Positions 48,568-58,167 of a DNA stretch of 64,000 bases are shown here, piece by piece. Numbering within the stretch: the first letter of the stretch is position 1; every line of letters starts with the position of its first letter. The notes under the pieces are model-generated. The model saw only the letters and a list, made by a program, of their open reading frames with translations, was not told where the DNA came from and searched no databases. This stretch comes from Shimia marina (GTDB lineage: Bacteria; Pseudomonadota; Alphaproteobacteria; Rhodobacterales; Rhodobacteraceae). The stretch lies in assembly GCF_001458175.1 (NCBI RefSeq), contig NZ_CYPW01000001.1, positions 1-64,000 of the forward strand, written 5' to 3'. Made by a program: the position numbers and the translations under genes.

Positions 48568-49002
48568 ATGAAACATGTTCTGCGCTTTGCCAATCTGTCG
48601 CTTTTGGTCCTTTTTCCGCTGGCCTGGTTTGCGCCCCTTCTGCGGGCGGGCGTCTTGCCCATCTTTGGGTTGAGCGAGATTTCGATCATTTCCGGTCTGC
48701 AATCGCTGTGGACCACGGATGTGGCGCTGGCCTTGCTCGTGACCTTTCTGGCGATTTTCGCCCCCTATCTGAAGGTGATCGGAATAGCGCTGGTGCAGTT
48801 TGGGCTGATGCGACGCAAGGTGGTTCCTGCGCTGGAGCTGCTGGGCAAGCTGGCGATGGGCGATGTGTTTCTGATTGCGCTTTACATCATGCTGGTGAAA
48901 GGCGCGGGTTATGTGACGGTGGAGGCTGGCTGGGGGCTTTATCTGTTCACCGGCTGCATTTTGGGCTCGCTGGCGATTAGCTATTTGACCCGCAGGCGGT
49001 AG
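48568..49002 (+). CDS. PqiA-like (paraquat-inducible protein A family) membrane protein
   Basis: 144 aa. Four hydrophobic segments with the PqiA-type half (LLVLFPLAWFAPLLR, IFAPYLKVIGIALVQ, ELLGKLAMGDVFLIALYIMLVK). Full PqiA proteins have two such domains; this is a single-domain form that is common in Rhodobacterales. PqiA proteins are linked to envelope lipid transport, consistent with the MlaE/MlaF pair 10 kb upstream. The start is at MKHVLRFANL; a longer frame reaches 48508. radA starts 17 bases after its stop. Confidence 0.75.
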   Translation: MKHVLRFANLSLLVLFPLAWFAPLLRAGVLPIFGLSEISIISGLQSLWTTDVALALLVTFLAIFAPYLKVIGIALVQFGLMRRKVVPALELLGKLAMGDVFLIALYIMLVKGAGYVTVEAGWGLYLFTGCILGSLAISYLTRRR

Positions 49003-49019
49003 TGGTCCAAAACGGGAAC

Positions 49020-50387
49020 ATGGCAAAGAGCAAAACCCAATTCACCTGTTCCGCCTGCGGCGCAGTATCCTCCAAATGGTCCGGCCGCTGTGAGGCCTGT
49101 GGCGAGTGGAATACCATCGTGGAAGAGGCCCCGTTTGGGGCTGGCCCCTCGGGCAGCGCCCTTGGCAATGCCAAGGGGCGGCGGATCGAGCTGTCGGATC
49201 TGGCCACCAAGGAGACCCCGCCACCGCGCACGATCAGCGGCGTCAAAGAGCTTGACCGCGTGCTGGGCGGCGGCCTTGTGCCGGCCAGCGCGCTTCTGGT
49301 GGGGGGCGATCCGGGGATCGGGAAATCCACGCTTTTGTTGCAGGCGGCAGCGCGGTTTGCGCGGCAGGGTGTGAAAACCATCTATGTCAGCGGCGAAGAG
49401 GCCAGCGCACAGGTGCGCATGCGCGCCCAGCGGCTGGGATTGACGGAAAGCCCGGTGCTCTTGGCGGCGGAAACCAATCTGCGCGACATCCTGACCACGC
49501 TGGAAGCGGAACGGCCGCAGCTGGCCATTATCGACTCCATCCAGACCATGTGGAGCGATACGGTGGGCAGCGCGCCGGGATCGGTCAGTCAGGTGCGGGC
49601 CGCTGCCCATGAGTTGACGGCTTTTGCAAAGCGCAAGGGCATGGCGATCATTCTGGTGGGTCATGTCACCAAGGAAGGACAGATCGCCGGGCCGCGTGTG
49701 GTGGAGCATATGGTCGATACAGTGCTGTATTTTGAAGGCGAGCGCGGACATCAGTTCCGCATTCTGCGCGCTGTGAAGAACCGGTTTGGCCCCGCTGACG
49801 AGATTGGCGTATTTGAGATGACCGGACGGGGGCTGGCAGAGGTGGGCAACCCCTCAGCGCTTTTCCTCTCTGATCGGGGCGCGCCCACGGCGGGCAGTGT
49901 GGTTTTTGCTGGCATTGAAGGCACCCGCCCCGTGCTGACGGAATTGCAGGCTTTGGTGGCCCCCTCGCCTCACAGTCAGTCCCGCCGGACGGTGGTTGGC
50001 TGGGACAGCGGGCGGCTGGCGATGATTCTTGCGGTGCTGGAAGCGCGCTGTGGCGTGCCGTTTGCGGGGCTCGACGTCTATCTGAACGTGGCCGGAGGTA
50101 TGAAGATCTCCGAACCCGCTGCTGATCTTGCAGTGGCCTGTGCGCTGATATCCGCCAGAGAGGACAGCGCCCTGCCCGCCGACACGGTGGTTTTTGGCGA
50201 AATCAGCCTCTCTGGCGCGCTTCGCGCGGTCAGCCAGACGGAAAATAGGTTGAAAGAAGCCCAAAAACTTGGTTTCACATCGGCAATCGCTCCGAAAGGT
50301 GGCAAAACCCAGACCGTGGAAGGCATGAACCTGAACCGTATTGGGGATTTGGCAAGCTTTGTGGGAGAAGTCTTCGGAGCGGGGTAA
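49020..50387 (+). CDS. radA: DNA repair protein RadA
   Basis: 455 aa. Helps branch migration in recombination. N-terminal zinc finger CSACGAVSSKWSGRCEACGEW (Cys-x2-Cys, Cys-x2-Cys; about 10-30), RecA-like ATPase with Walker A GGDPGIGKSTLL, the RadA-specific KNRFG motif, and a Lon-like C-terminal domain (GVPFAGLDVYLNVAGGM, AVACALISAREDSALP). Complete. The ATG at 49020 begins MAKSKTQFT; a GTG at 49002 is less likely. cvpA follows after 74 bases. Confidence 0.93.
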   Translation: MAKSKTQFTCSACGAVSSKWSGRCEACGEWNTIVEEAPFGAGPSGSALGNAKGRRIELSDLATKETPPPRTISGVKELDRVLGGGLVPASALLVGGDPGIGKSTLLLQAAARFARQGVKTIYVSGEEASAQVRMRAQRLGLTESPVLLAAETNLRDILTTLEAERPQLAIIDSIQTMWSDTVGSAPGSVSQVRAAAHELTAFAKRKGMAIILVGHVTKEGQIAGPRVVEHMVDTVLYFEGERGHQFRILRAVKNRFGPADEIGVFEMTGRGLAEVGNPSALFLSDRGAPTAGSVVFAGIEGTRPVLTELQALVAPSPHSQSRRTVVGWDSGRLAMILAVLEARCGVPFAGLDVYLNVAGGMKISEPAADLAVACALISAREDSALPADTVVFGEISLSGALRAVSQTENRLKEAQKLGFTSAIAPKGGKTQTVEGMNLNRIGDLASFVGEVFGAG

Positions 50388-50461
50388 AATGCCAGGGCCA
50401 GCGGCCCACAGACTAAAGGGCCGAAAGGCGGACCGCGGGCGGTCTAAGGGGACAAGAGTAC

Positions 50462-51016
50462 ATGGAAGGTTTCACCATCATCGACGCCGTGGTCGCGGGT
50501 GTCATTATAATTTCGGCACTGCTGGCCTATAGCCGCGGTGTTGTCCGCGAGGGCATGGCGATTGCAGGCTGGATTGCCGCAGCGGTGCTGGCTTTCATGT
50601 TTGCAGGCTCGCTGCAGCCGCTGGTGAAGGAAGTGCCGGTGCTTGGCGAATACCTCGCAGACAGCTGTGAGCTTTCGATCATCGCCGCATTTGCCGGGGT
50701 TTTCGCCCTGTCTCTGGTGGTTGTCTCGCTGTTCACGCCGCTTTTCTCTTCGGTCATTCAGCGCTCTGCGCTTGGCGGCCTGGATCAGGCTCTGGGCTTC
50801 ATCTTTGGCGTGCTGCGCGGCATCCTGTTGGTGGCGATCACCTTCTTTGTCTATGAAACCGTGATCACCAGCCAGTCTATTGCGATGGTGGATGACAGCC
50901 GCTCGGCAGAAGTGTTCAGCCGCATCACCCGCCGCATTGATGACCGTGATCCACAGGAAGCGCTGGGTTGGATCACCACACAGTATGAACAGCTTGTCGG
51001 TGTCTGCGAGCAGTAA
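50462..51016 (+). CDS. cvpA: CvpA family membrane protein
   Basis: 184 aa. Four hydrophobic segments with the CvpA core (IIDAVVAGVIIISALLAYSRGVVREGMAI and LGGLDQALGFIFGVLRGI, quoted in part). AAGGGG precedes the ATG. CvpA is often linked with purF; here purF lies 2 kb on, behind two inserted genes. Role is in envelope or secretion homeostasis, not well defined. Confidence 0.85.
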   Translation: MEGFTIIDAVVAGVIIISALLAYSRGVVREGMAIAGWIAAAVLAFMFAGSLQPLVKEVPVLGEYLADSCELSIIAAFAGVFALSLVVVSLFTPLFSSVIQRSALGGLDQALGFIFGVLRGILLVAITFFVYETVITSQSIAMVDDSRSAEVFSRITRRIDDRDPQEALGWITTQYEQLVGVCEQ

Positions 51017-51044
51017 GCTGCCCCACAGATTTTGCGAATGCATC

Positions 51045-51079
51045 AAGCCCGTGCCCTTTGGAGCGCGGGCTTTCTTTTT
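51045..51079 (+). terminator. Intrinsic terminator after cvpA
   Basis: AAGCCCGTGC / GCGCGGGCTT stem of ten pairs (one G-U) around an 8-base loop, followed by TCTTTTT. It lies 28 bases past the cvpA stop. Confidence 0.8.
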
Positions 51080-51154
51080 AAGCGCAGGCAGCACTTGTTT
51101 GCGCGCCGGTGGACCGCTACCGTGGCGCGCGACATAGAATAACAGAGCCTGTCC

Positions 51155-52417
51155 ATGCGCCTTTGGATTGCCATTACCGCCCTGACGCTGGCCATGTGCC
51201 TGTCGTTGATCCTGTTTATGCTGCTGCCGCCGCAATCGCTGACATTGGCGGCGGGCGCACGTGGCGGCGCCTATGCGCTCATGGCGGAGCGCTATAAAGA
51301 GGTGCTGGCGCGCGACGATATTGACGTGACCATTGTCTATACCGATGGCTCTGTGGACAATGCCGCCCTGCTTACGAAAGGTGAGATTGACGCGGCCTTT
51401 GTGCAGGCGGGTGTGCATGTGCCGATGGGCAAGGCCGAGGCCATTGGTGGCGTGTTTTATGAACCGATGATCTTTCTTGCACGCAAGGGGCATGACATCC
51501 CGTCCAACCCTGCGCTCTGGCGTGATCTGCGCATTTCCAGCGGCCGCCCCGGCTCTGGAACCTCTGCCGCTTTTGAAGATTTTCAAAAAGCCGTCGGGAT
51601 GGCGCAAGGTGCCAACAAACATCTGGCTCTTGGTTTTGCGCAGAGTGTTTTTGCGCTTGAGGCAGGGGGCATTGATCTGGCGTTTCTGGTCAGCAGCATT
51701 GAAGCGCCTTACCTGACGCAGGCCTTTGCCTCTGAGGAGATCACGCTGTTGCAGCTTGCCTATACAGAGGCCATCTCCCGGCATCTGGATTATGCGGATA
51801 TTGTGCAAATCCCCACAGGGGCGGTGTCTCTGGCCCCCGTGCAGCCGGAAGAGGCTCGCGAAATGCTGGCGCTTAAGGCGCAGCTGGCCATTGCGCCGGA
51901 TTTGCACCCGGCGCTTGTGAACCGCCTGACCATGGCCGCCAAGGAGCTGCATCGCGGGCGCGATCTGTTGACAGACCGGGGCACATTCCCGTCGCCCTAT
52001 GGCATTGGCATGCCGATCAATTCCGTGGCGCGTCAGCTTATTCAGGACGGTCCTTCGACCTGGCACAACCTCTTGCCTTATTGGGCGGCGGCGCAGGTCA
52101 ACCGATTGCTGTTGCTGACCCTGCCGATCCTGCTCTTACTGGTGCCGCTGCTGAGGGTTGTGCCATCGCTTTACGCCTATTTCCGAGGCTGGCAGGTGTG
52201 GAAACACTATGGTCGTATTCGCGAAATCGAAGCCGAACTGAGCCAGCATGGCACCATGGCCAACCTCACTCTGCTGGCAGAAGATCTTGAGGCGGTGGAC
52301 CATCGCATCGCGCAGCTGCGCCTGCCGCCGGCCTATCGCCAGACCGCCTATCACGCGCGCATGCATATCGATCTGGTGCGCAAACGCATTCGTCAGATGG
52401 AAGATCAGACCCTCTGA
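51155..52417 (+). CDS. TAXI family TRAP-type solute-binding protein with C-terminal membrane segment
   Basis: 420 aa. N-terminal signal anchor (about 4-24), then a TAXI-type binding domain (LAAGARGGAYALMAERYKEVL, DGSVDNAALLTKGEIDAAFVQ, ISSGRPGSGTSAAFEDF). Unlike a simple periplasmic receptor it continues into a second membrane segment (about 315-342; LLLLTLPILLLLVPLL) and a charged cytoplasmic tail of about 75 aa. No TRAP permease genes are next to it. It may be a membrane-bound sensor or receptor rather than a transporter part. Confidence 0.75.
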   Translation: MRLWIAITALTLAMCLSLILFMLLPPQSLTLAAGARGGAYALMAERYKEVLARDDIDVTIVYTDGSVDNAALLTKGEIDAAFVQAGVHVPMGKAEAIGGVFYEPMIFLARKGHDIPSNPALWRDLRISSGRPGSGTSAAFEDFQKAVGMAQGANKHLALGFAQSVFALEAGGIDLAFLVSSIEAPYLTQAFASEEITLLQLAYTEAISRHLDYADIVQIPTGAVSLAPVQPEEAREMLALKAQLAIAPDLHPALVNRLTMAAKELHRGRDLLTDRGTFPSPYGIGMPINSVARQLIQDGPSTWHNLLPYWAAAQVNRLLLLTLPILLLLVPLLRVVPSLYAYFRGWQVWKHYGRIREIEAELSQHGTMANLTLLAEDLEAVDHRIAQLRLPPAYRQTAYHARMHIDLVRKRIRQMEDQTL

Positions 52418-52446
52418 CCTCCTTTGCACAGCTTAAGGATCCAGAC

Positions 52447-52728
52447 ATGGAGAACCTCAATGACACGCAAGCCGCCCTGTTTTCGGGTTTCTTTTCCGCC
52501 ATCCTGATTGGCGGATTGGCCGGATGGCTCGCGGCCAAAATGGTGCGCGGCGGCGGATTTGGCCTGATTGGCAATGTGCTTCTGGGCATTGGGGGCGCGG
52601 TGCTCGCGCATTTTTTGCTGCCGCTGTTGGGAGTGAGCCTTGGCACAGGCTTTATCGGCTCTGTGCTCTCCGCCATGATTGGGGCCGCCGTTGTGCTTTT
52701 GATCATCCGGCTGATCAAATCCGCCTGA
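52447..52728 (+). CDS. GlsB/YeaQ/YmgE-type (transglycosylase-associated) small membrane protein
   Basis: 93 aa, nearly all hydrophobic: three segments with the family's glycine-rich pattern (IGGLAGWLAAKMVRGGGFGLIGNVLLGIGGAVLA, quoted in parts: key residues G-W-x-A, G-G-G-F-G, G-N-x-L-L-G-I-G-G). Family members are stress-linked inner membrane proteins of unclear role. It follows the TAXI gene by 29 bases on the same strand. Confidence 0.75.
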   Translation: MENLNDTQAALFSGFFSAILIGGLAGWLAAKMVRGGGFGLIGNVLLGIGGAVLAHFLLPLLGVSLGTGFIGSVLSAMIGAAVVLLIIRLIKSA

Positions 52729-53069
52729 CCAAATTTGACTGATCAAATTTGTCTAAGCGACGCAGGGTTTCGCCGTACATCTGTGGCTTTCTTGCCCGGC
52801 AATTGTGATCCTTTCGTGACATGCTGCGCAGGAGCGCTTATGAGAAGCCAAGCACGTAACCGGGATTCGGAGCCGCCCTGTGGTCATTGACCTGTCAGAC
52901 GCCCCTAACGTTGCCGCGAAAAGCGGGCTGCTGACCTGCATCCGAACCTTTGCAACTGCGGTTATTCGTGCTCTTTCAACAGTTTTGTCGCATCGGGTTG
53001 CCCCCCGTGCACAAAACTGCAAAGCCACCCACCCTAGCTTAGCCTAGACCGAACAAGGGAGCGCTGCAC
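52729..53069 (+). other. purF upstream region
   Basis: 341 bases without a supported gene. It opens with a direct repeat, GACCAAATTTGACT and GATCAAATTTGTCT (CAAATTTG at 52730-52737 and 52744-52751), and should hold the purF promoter. A minus-strand frame crosses it but shows no domain. No riboswitch recognised. Confidence 0.4.
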
Positions 53070-54599
53070 GTGTGCGGAATTCTGGGGATCGCCAATCGCA
53101 ATGACGATGTTTTTGCGGAGATTTACGACGGGCTGCTGATGTTGCAGCACCGGGGTCAGGACGCTTCGGGCGTGGTGACTTACACAGGCGGTTTCTTCCG
53201 CGAACGCAAGGCCAATGGCCTTGTGAAAGACGTGTTTCAGCCCACTGACGCCGAAACCCTGACCGGGCGTGTGGGCATGGGGCATGTGCGCTATCCCACC
53301 GCTGGCAGCCTGAGTGCCGCCGAAGCGCAGCCGTTTTTTGTAAACGCGCCTTATGGCATCTATCTGGTGCACAACGGCAATATCACCAATACCGAAGCCC
53401 AGCGCGAGAAAGTCACCGGCAAATACAGCCGTCATCTGCGCACCACCAGCGACAGTGAAATCCTGCTCAACGTGCTGGCGGACAAAGTGGCGGATGCGAT
53501 CAAGGTGAACGGCAGTGCCGATGCGATCCGCAATATCTTTGCCGGTGTGAAAATGACCATGGAACGTGTGCAGGGCGCCTATTCGGTGATCTGCCTGATT
53601 GCCGGTGTCGGCATGCTGGCCTTCCGTGACCCTCATGGCATCCGCCCTCTGTCGGTGGCCAAACGCGCCGCAGATGGCGAAGGCGATGATTATGCCTTTG
53701 CCAGCGAAGATGTGGCTTTTGGCATCAATGGTTTTGACAAGCTGCGTGATGTGAAGCCGGGCGAAGCGCTTCTGGTGGATCTGGATGGCAACCTGCATGA
53801 GTTCCAAGCGGTCGAAGGCGAGTTGACGCCCTGTATCTTTGAATATGTCTATCTGGCGCGCCCCGATAGTGTGCTGGATGGCGTGTCCGTCTATCAGGCG
53901 CAGATCCGCATGGGCAAAACCCTTGCCAGACAGGTGCAGGAGAGCGGGCTGGAGATTGATGCAATCATTCCTGTGCCCGACAGCGCGCGCCCTGTGGCGC
54001 TGGAAGTGAGCAATATCACCGGCATTCGCTATCGCGAGGCGCTGGTGAAAAACCGCTATGTGGGCCGGACCTTTATCATGCCCGGTCAGGAAGAGCGCCA
54101 GAAGAGCGTGCGCCGCAAGCTCAACGCCATCCCGCGTGAAATGGAAGGCCGCAATATCCTGTTGATTGATGACAGCATCGTGCGCGGCAACACCATCAAA
54201 AAAATCGTGCAGATGTGCCGCGAAGCCGGGGCCAAGAAAGTCTATATCGCTTCGGCCTCCCCGCCGGTGGCCTACCCCAATGTCTATGGCATCGACATGC
54301 CCACCAAACATGAGCTGGTTGCCAATGGCCGCAGCGTGGAAGAGATCCGTGAGGAACTGGGCGTGGATGCGCTGTTCTACCAAAATCTGGAGGATCTGAT
54401 CTGGGCCGCGCAGGAAGGCAACCCTGAGATCGCCCGCTTTGACTGCTCCTGCTTCAACGGGGATTACATCACCGGTGGCGTGACCCCTGAATATCTGGAT
54501 GCGCTGGAAAACAGCAGCCGGGTGAGCCAGAAAATCGCCGAGGCCCCGACGCCGGGCGCAAGCTGGAACGGGGCAACGCTGGCCCCAAGCCAAGGGTGA
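53070..54599 (+). CDS. purF: Amidophosphoribosyltransferase
   Basis: 509 aa. First committed step of purine synthesis: PRPP plus glutamine to phosphoribosylamine. GTG start followed directly by the nucleophile Cys (MCGILGIANRND); the N-terminal Ntn amidotransferase domain has LQHRGQDASG and GHVRYPTAGS, while the C-terminal phosphoribosyltransferase domain has the PRPP loop ILLIDDSIVRGNT. This is the short E. coli-like class without propeptide or Fe-S cluster. Complete. Confidence 0.92.
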   Translation: MCGILGIANRNDDVFAEIYDGLLMLQHRGQDASGVVTYTGGFFRERKANGLVKDVFQPTDAETLTGRVGMGHVRYPTAGSLSAAEAQPFFVNAPYGIYLVHNGNITNTEAQREKVTGKYSRHLRTTSDSEILLNVLADKVADAIKVNGSADAIRNIFAGVKMTMERVQGAYSVICLIAGVGMLAFRDPHGIRPLSVAKRAADGEGDDYAFASEDVAFGINGFDKLRDVKPGEALLVDLDGNLHEFQAVEGELTPCIFEYVYLARPDSVLDGVSVYQAQIRMGKTLARQVQESGLEIDAIIPVPDSARPVALEVSNITGIRYREALVKNRYVGRTFIMPGQEERQKSVRRKLNAIPREMEGRNILLIDDSIVRGNTIKKIVQMCREAGAKKVYIASASPPVAYPNVYGIDMPTKHELVANGRSVEEIREELGVDALFYQNLEDLIWAAQEGNPEIARFDCSCFNGDYITGGVTPEYLDALENSSRVSQKIAEAPTPGASWNGATLAPSQG

Positions 54600-54606
54600 C
54601 GCTCTG

Positions 54607-55176
54607 ATGAGCTTGCTGGCGCTGGACAGCCGCTGGCGGCGTCTGAACGATGAAAGCTACGCCTGCCCCTGCTGTGGGCGCAGCTTTGGCGGGATTGTTG
54701 ATATCGGTTTTGGCCATCCAGACTGCTGGCCACATGAGGCTCTGACGGAGAGCGACACAGAGACCGTGACCGTTGATGCAGATTTCCTCACGGCGGATCT
54801 GTGTCGTTTTGAGGGGCTTCACTTCGTACATACGGTGCTGCCTCTCCCCGTTCGGGGCAGCACGGACACCTTCTTCTTTGGGGTCTGGGCCAGCGTGGCA
54901 GAGGCAGACTTCAAAGCCTATGTGCAAGACGCCACCAATGAAGCCCTAGGGTTTGAGGGCTGCGCCGCCTGGTTGATGAATGATCTGCCCGGGTTTGAAA
55001 CAACACAGGCCCTAGGCTGTCATCTCACAGCATCAGAAACCTCTGTTGAGCGCCCCCGCCTCATGGTCCAAGATGGCCCATTGGCACAAGCGCAGGCAGA
55101 GGGCATCTCGTTTGATCACCTGCTGGATATCTATGCGGCCAGCGGCACGGACATCCGTCCGCATCTGATGAGCTGA
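54607..55176 (+). CDS. DUF2199 family protein
   Basis: 189 aa. Cytosolic. N-terminal zinc-ribbon-like CPCCGRSFGGIVDIGF and HPDCWP, then DADFLTADLCRFEGLHFVH and FFFGVWASVAEADF, the usual DUF2199 landmarks. No known function. It starts 7 bases after purF, so it is probably co-transcribed with it. Confidence 0.8.
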   Translation: MSLLALDSRWRRLNDESYACPCCGRSFGGIVDIGFGHPDCWPHEALTESDTETVTVDADFLTADLCRFEGLHFVHTVLPLPVRGSTDTFFFGVWASVAEADFKAYVQDATNEALGFEGCAAWLMNDLPGFETTQALGCHLTASETSVERPRLMVQDGPLAQAQAEGISFDHLLDIYAASGTDIRPHLMS

Positions 55177-55313
55177 CACCCGCGCAACCGAGTAAAATAT
55201 AGCAAGCTTTTGCCTGTTGAGGCCCTGTTAACCATACCTATCGTATCTGTGAATAGCAGCGCCCGACACAGTCTCTCATAAGGGCGTCACCACTCACAGA
55301 TATAGGTTTGGCC

Positions 55314-55571
55314 ATGACGTCCAAGACCCCTCCTCACGTGGCCGCGCAGGCCACGCAAAGCGGCGTATTGCAAAATCGTGCGCGCCTGACCCTGATCGGG
55401 GTCATGGGATCGCAGAAAGCCCCCCGCGCGCTTTTGATGACCAGCAGCGGGCGCACGCTGCGGGTGGAACTGGGGGATCGCACCCCATCAGGCAAGGTGG
55501 TGGCCATTGATGCGCACAGCATCGTGCTCAATGGCGGTCAGGGTGCCACGCGACTCTCGATGCCCAATTGA
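55314..55571 (+). CDS. Small protein of unknown function
   Basis: 85 aa. N-terminal TSKTPPHVAAQATQSGVLQNRARLTL is loose. The rest (LIGVMGSQKAPRALLMTSSGRTL, ELGDRTPSGKVVAIDAHSIVL) looks like the small beta domain of PilP/GspC-type proteins (value-of-property loops), which fits 'L-I-G-V-M' followed by 'G-x-V-x-x-I'. No secretion genes are near. The ATG at 55314 is chosen; a TTG two codons earlier is possible. Confidence 0.55.
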   Translation: MTSKTPPHVAAQATQSGVLQNRARLTLIGVMGSQKAPRALLMTSSGRTLRVELGDRTPSGKVVAIDAHSIVLNGGQGATRLSMPN

Positions 55572-55620
55572 CCGGACCCAATTGATCAGCCCCAATGGAT
55601 CGGGCAACACAGATCCGCTC

Positions 55621-55646
55621 TTCCTCTTGAGAAAAATATCCCGGGG
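55621..55646. repeat. Dispersed 26-base motif, copy A
   Basis: TTCCTCTTGAGAAAAATATCCCGGGG. Its reverse complement matches 24 of 26 bases at 59579-59604. It lies between the 85-aa gene and the SDR gene. Looks like a dispersed intergenic element. Confidence 0.55.
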
Positions 55647-55742
55647 TGAATTGGCCCCTATGGGCCAAGAGGGGCTGGCCCCTTTCTCCTTCCCCAAACA
55701 GCCACTCTTGACCTTTCGCAGCTTTCCCCGCATGTGGTACGC

Positions 55743-56417
55743 ATGACCAACACGCCTTCTTCCGCCTCACCAGTTGACGAAAAAATCGCTCTGATCACCG
55801 GGGCCTCCCGTGGTTTGGGTGCCGCCTTTGCCGAAGCGTTGGCCGGGGCCTATCATGTGGTGGCCGTGGCGCGCACCACCGGCGGGCTGGAAGATCTGGA
55901 TGATCGCATTCAGGCCAAAGGCGGGCAGGCCACATTGGCCCCCATGGACATCAGCAATGCCGATGCGATGGCACAGCTGTGCCGCTCCATCCACGATCGC
56001 TGGGGCAAGGTGGATCTTTGGATTCACACCGCCGCACATGGGGCTCCGCTCACCCCCACCGATCACATCGATCCCAAAGACTGGCAGAAATCCATGGCGA
56101 TCAATCTGGACGCGGTGGCGCGGCTCATTCCTTTTGTGAGCCCTCTGTTGGGACAGGAGGGGCATGCGGTCTTCTTTGACGATGACCACGCCGGTGAGAA
56201 GTTCTTTGGCTCCTATGGGGCCACCAAGGCGGCGCAGATTGCTCTGGCGCGCAGCTGGCAGCTGGAAACCGCCAGCATTGGCCCCAAGGTCTCCATCCTG
56301 TCCCCCAAAGGCATGCCCACCGGCACACGCGCGCGGTTCTTCCCCGGTGAAGATCGCGACACGCTGACTTCTCCCAAAGAGGAAGCCGCGCGTCTCATGG
56401 CAGAGCTGGATCTCTGA
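55743..56417 (+). CDS. Short-chain dehydrogenase/reductase family protein
   Basis: 224 aa. Rossmann nucleotide loop ITGASRGLGAAFAEAL, then HTAAHGAP in place of the usual N-A-G, and YGATKAA as the Y-x3-K catalytic pair. The serine normally about 13 residues before the tyrosine is not seen (the stretch is FFDDDHAGEKFFGSYGATK), so ordinary SDR catalysis is uncertain. Substrate unknown. The ATG at 55743 starts MTNTPSSASP. It precedes surE by 140 bases. Confidence 0.75.
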   Translation: MTNTPSSASPVDEKIALITGASRGLGAAFAEALAGAYHVVAVARTTGGLEDLDDRIQAKGGQATLAPMDISNADAMAQLCRSIHDRWGKVDLWIHTAAHGAPLTPTDHIDPKDWQKSMAINLDAVARLIPFVSPLLGQEGHAVFFDDDHAGEKFFGSYGATKAAQIALARSWQLETASIGPKVSILSPKGMPTGTRARFFPGEDRDTLTSPKEEAARLMAELDL

Positions 56418-56557
56418 ACGGCCCACCAGCCGCGACTTCTGCGCAACAGATTTGGCAACTGCCCCAGAGGCGGCTGTGATGCTTGCCCCGGATCAGCCGC
56501 TCTACTAGACAGAACCTCGACTAGATAGACACACGGGCGATTTCAGGGGCAGACATC

Positions 56558-57340
56558 ATGCGTATTCTCATCACGAATGACGACGGTATCAACGCGCCCG
56601 GTCTGGCGGTTCTGGAGCAGATTGCCACAGATCTGGCCGGGGCTGAGGGCGAGGTCTGGTGTGTGGCACCGGCCTTTGAGCAATCTGGCGTCGGCCATTG
56701 CATCAGCTACACCCACCCCACCATGATTGCCAAAATGGGGGAACGGCGCTTTGCAGCAGAGGGCAGCCCGGCCGATTGTGTGTTGGCGGGTGTGCATGAC
56801 GTGATGAAAGAGGCCCGGCCTGACCTGATCCTCTCTGGTGTGAACCGGGGCAACAACTCGGCTGAGAACGCGCTTTATTCCGGCACCCTGGGCGCGGCCA
56901 TTGAAGGCGCGCTGCAGGGCATTCCTTCCTTTGCGCTCTCACAATTCCTTGGGCCGCAGAATTATACCGCGGACAATCCCTTTGAGGCCGCCGCCGAACA
57001 TGGCGCAGAGGTGCTGCGCAAAATTCTGGCGACAGATGTGCCCAATGATGCGGCCTATGGGCTGTTTTACAACATCAACTTTCCGCCCGTGCTGGCGGCA
57101 GATGTCAAAGGCACGCGTGTCACCGCACAGGGGCTGCGTCAGGGCACCTGTTTTTCTGTGGAGCCGCATACCTCGCCTTCCGGGCGGCGCTTTCTCTGGG
57201 CCAAAGGCGGGGATCAGCAGCGCAAAACCGCAGAGGGCACGGATGCGGCGGCCAATCTGGAGGGCTATATCTCTGTCACACCGATGCGCGCCGATCTGAC
57301 GGCACATGATGCTCTGGCGGCGTTGAAAGGCATCGAATGA
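56558..57340 (+). CDS. surE: 5'/3'-nucleotidase SurE
   Basis: 260 aa. Metal-dependent nucleotidase. N-terminal [16 protein letters not shown] holds the metal aspartates; [38 protein letters not shown] and the C-terminal dimer arm also match. Stop overlaps the pcm start by 4 bases. surE-pcm-nlpD is a widespread order. Confidence 0.92.
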   Translation: MRILITNDDGINAPGLAVLEQIATDLAGAEGEVWCVAPAFEQSGVGHCISYTHPTMIAKMGERRFAAEGSPADCVLAGVHDVMKEARPDLILSGVNRGNNSAENALYSGTLGAAIEGALQGIPSFALSQFLGPQNYTADNPFEAAAEHGAEVLRKILATDVPNDAAYGLFYNINFPPVLAADVKGTRVTAQGLRQGTCFSVEPHTSPSGRRFLWAKGGDQQRKTAEGTDAAANLEGYISVTPMRADLTAHDALAALKGIE

Positions 57341-57993
57341 CCGACCCCGACCTCGTTGCGGAACGCAAAATGCAGTTTCTCTTCGCCCTGCGCTCACGTG
57401 GGGTGACGGATCAGGCTGTGCTCTCTGCGATGGAACATGTGGACCGGGGGCTGTTTGTGCGCGGGCTGTTTGCGGAACGCGCCTATGAGGACACGCCGCT
57501 GCCCATCTCTTGTGGACAGACCATTTCTCAGCCTTCCGTGGTGGGCTTGATGACGCAGGCGCTTGAGATCACGCCGCGTGACAAGGTGCTCGAAGTGGGC
57601 ACGGGCTCAGGCTATCAGGCGGCCATTCTCAGCCAGCTTGCGCGGCGGGTTTACACGGTGGATCGCCACAAGCGGCTGGTGATGGAAGCGCGGGGCGTGT
57701 TTGATGCACTTGGCATTGTGAACATCACCTCGCTGATTGCCGATGGCAGCTTTGGCCTGCCAGATCAGGCGCCTTTTGATCGCATTATTGTCACCGCCGC
57801 TGCCGAGGACCCGCCCGGCCCCCTCTTGGCGCAACTCAAGATTGGCGGTATTATGGTGGTGCCCGTCGGACAGTCAGATGCGGTTCAGAGCCTGATCCGC
57901 GTGCGGCGCACCGAAACCGGATTTGACTATGACGAAATGCGGGCCGTGCGTTTTGTGCCTTTGCTGGAGGGTGTGGCGCGGGAAAATGACTGA
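57337..57993 (+). CDS. pcm: Protein-L-isoaspartate O-methyltransferase
   Basis: 218 aa. SAM-dependent repair of isoaspartyl residues. [21 protein letters not shown] is the class-specific segment; [15 protein letters not shown] binds [19 protein letters not shown] follows. Complete and in the usual size range. Overlaps surE (ATGA). Confidence 0.9.
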   Translation: MTDPDLVAERKMQFLFALRSRGVTDQAVLSAMEHVDRGLFVRGLFAERAYEDTPLPISCGQTISQPSVVGLMTQALEITPRDKVLEVGTGSGYQAAILSQLARRVYTVDRHKRLVMEARGVFDALGIVNITSLIADGSFGLPDQAPFDRIIVTAAAEDPPGPLLAQLKIGGIMVVPVGQSDAVQSLIRVRRTETGFDYDEMRAVRFVPLLEGVAREND

Positions 57994-58167
57994 TTTTGGG
58001 GCGCTTTCCCCTTGGCATTCCCGTAAGCTTTGACCATGTGAGGGCGCAAAGGTACAAAAACGCAAAACAGCGACCACAACGCAAACATGTCACAACTCCC
58101 CGTGACACAAACAACAGCGGCTTTGGCATCAGACCCCACCTAAGGGGCCGCATGTGAGGATTTCGAG

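Noticed and set aside
50444-52066. 540-aa minus-strand frame opposite cvpA and the TAXI gene
   Set aside because: Antisense to two well-supported genes; low-complexity His/Gln/Arg-rich translation.
53034-54593. 519-aa minus-strand frame opposite purF
   Set aside because: Antisense shadow of purF; no motif.
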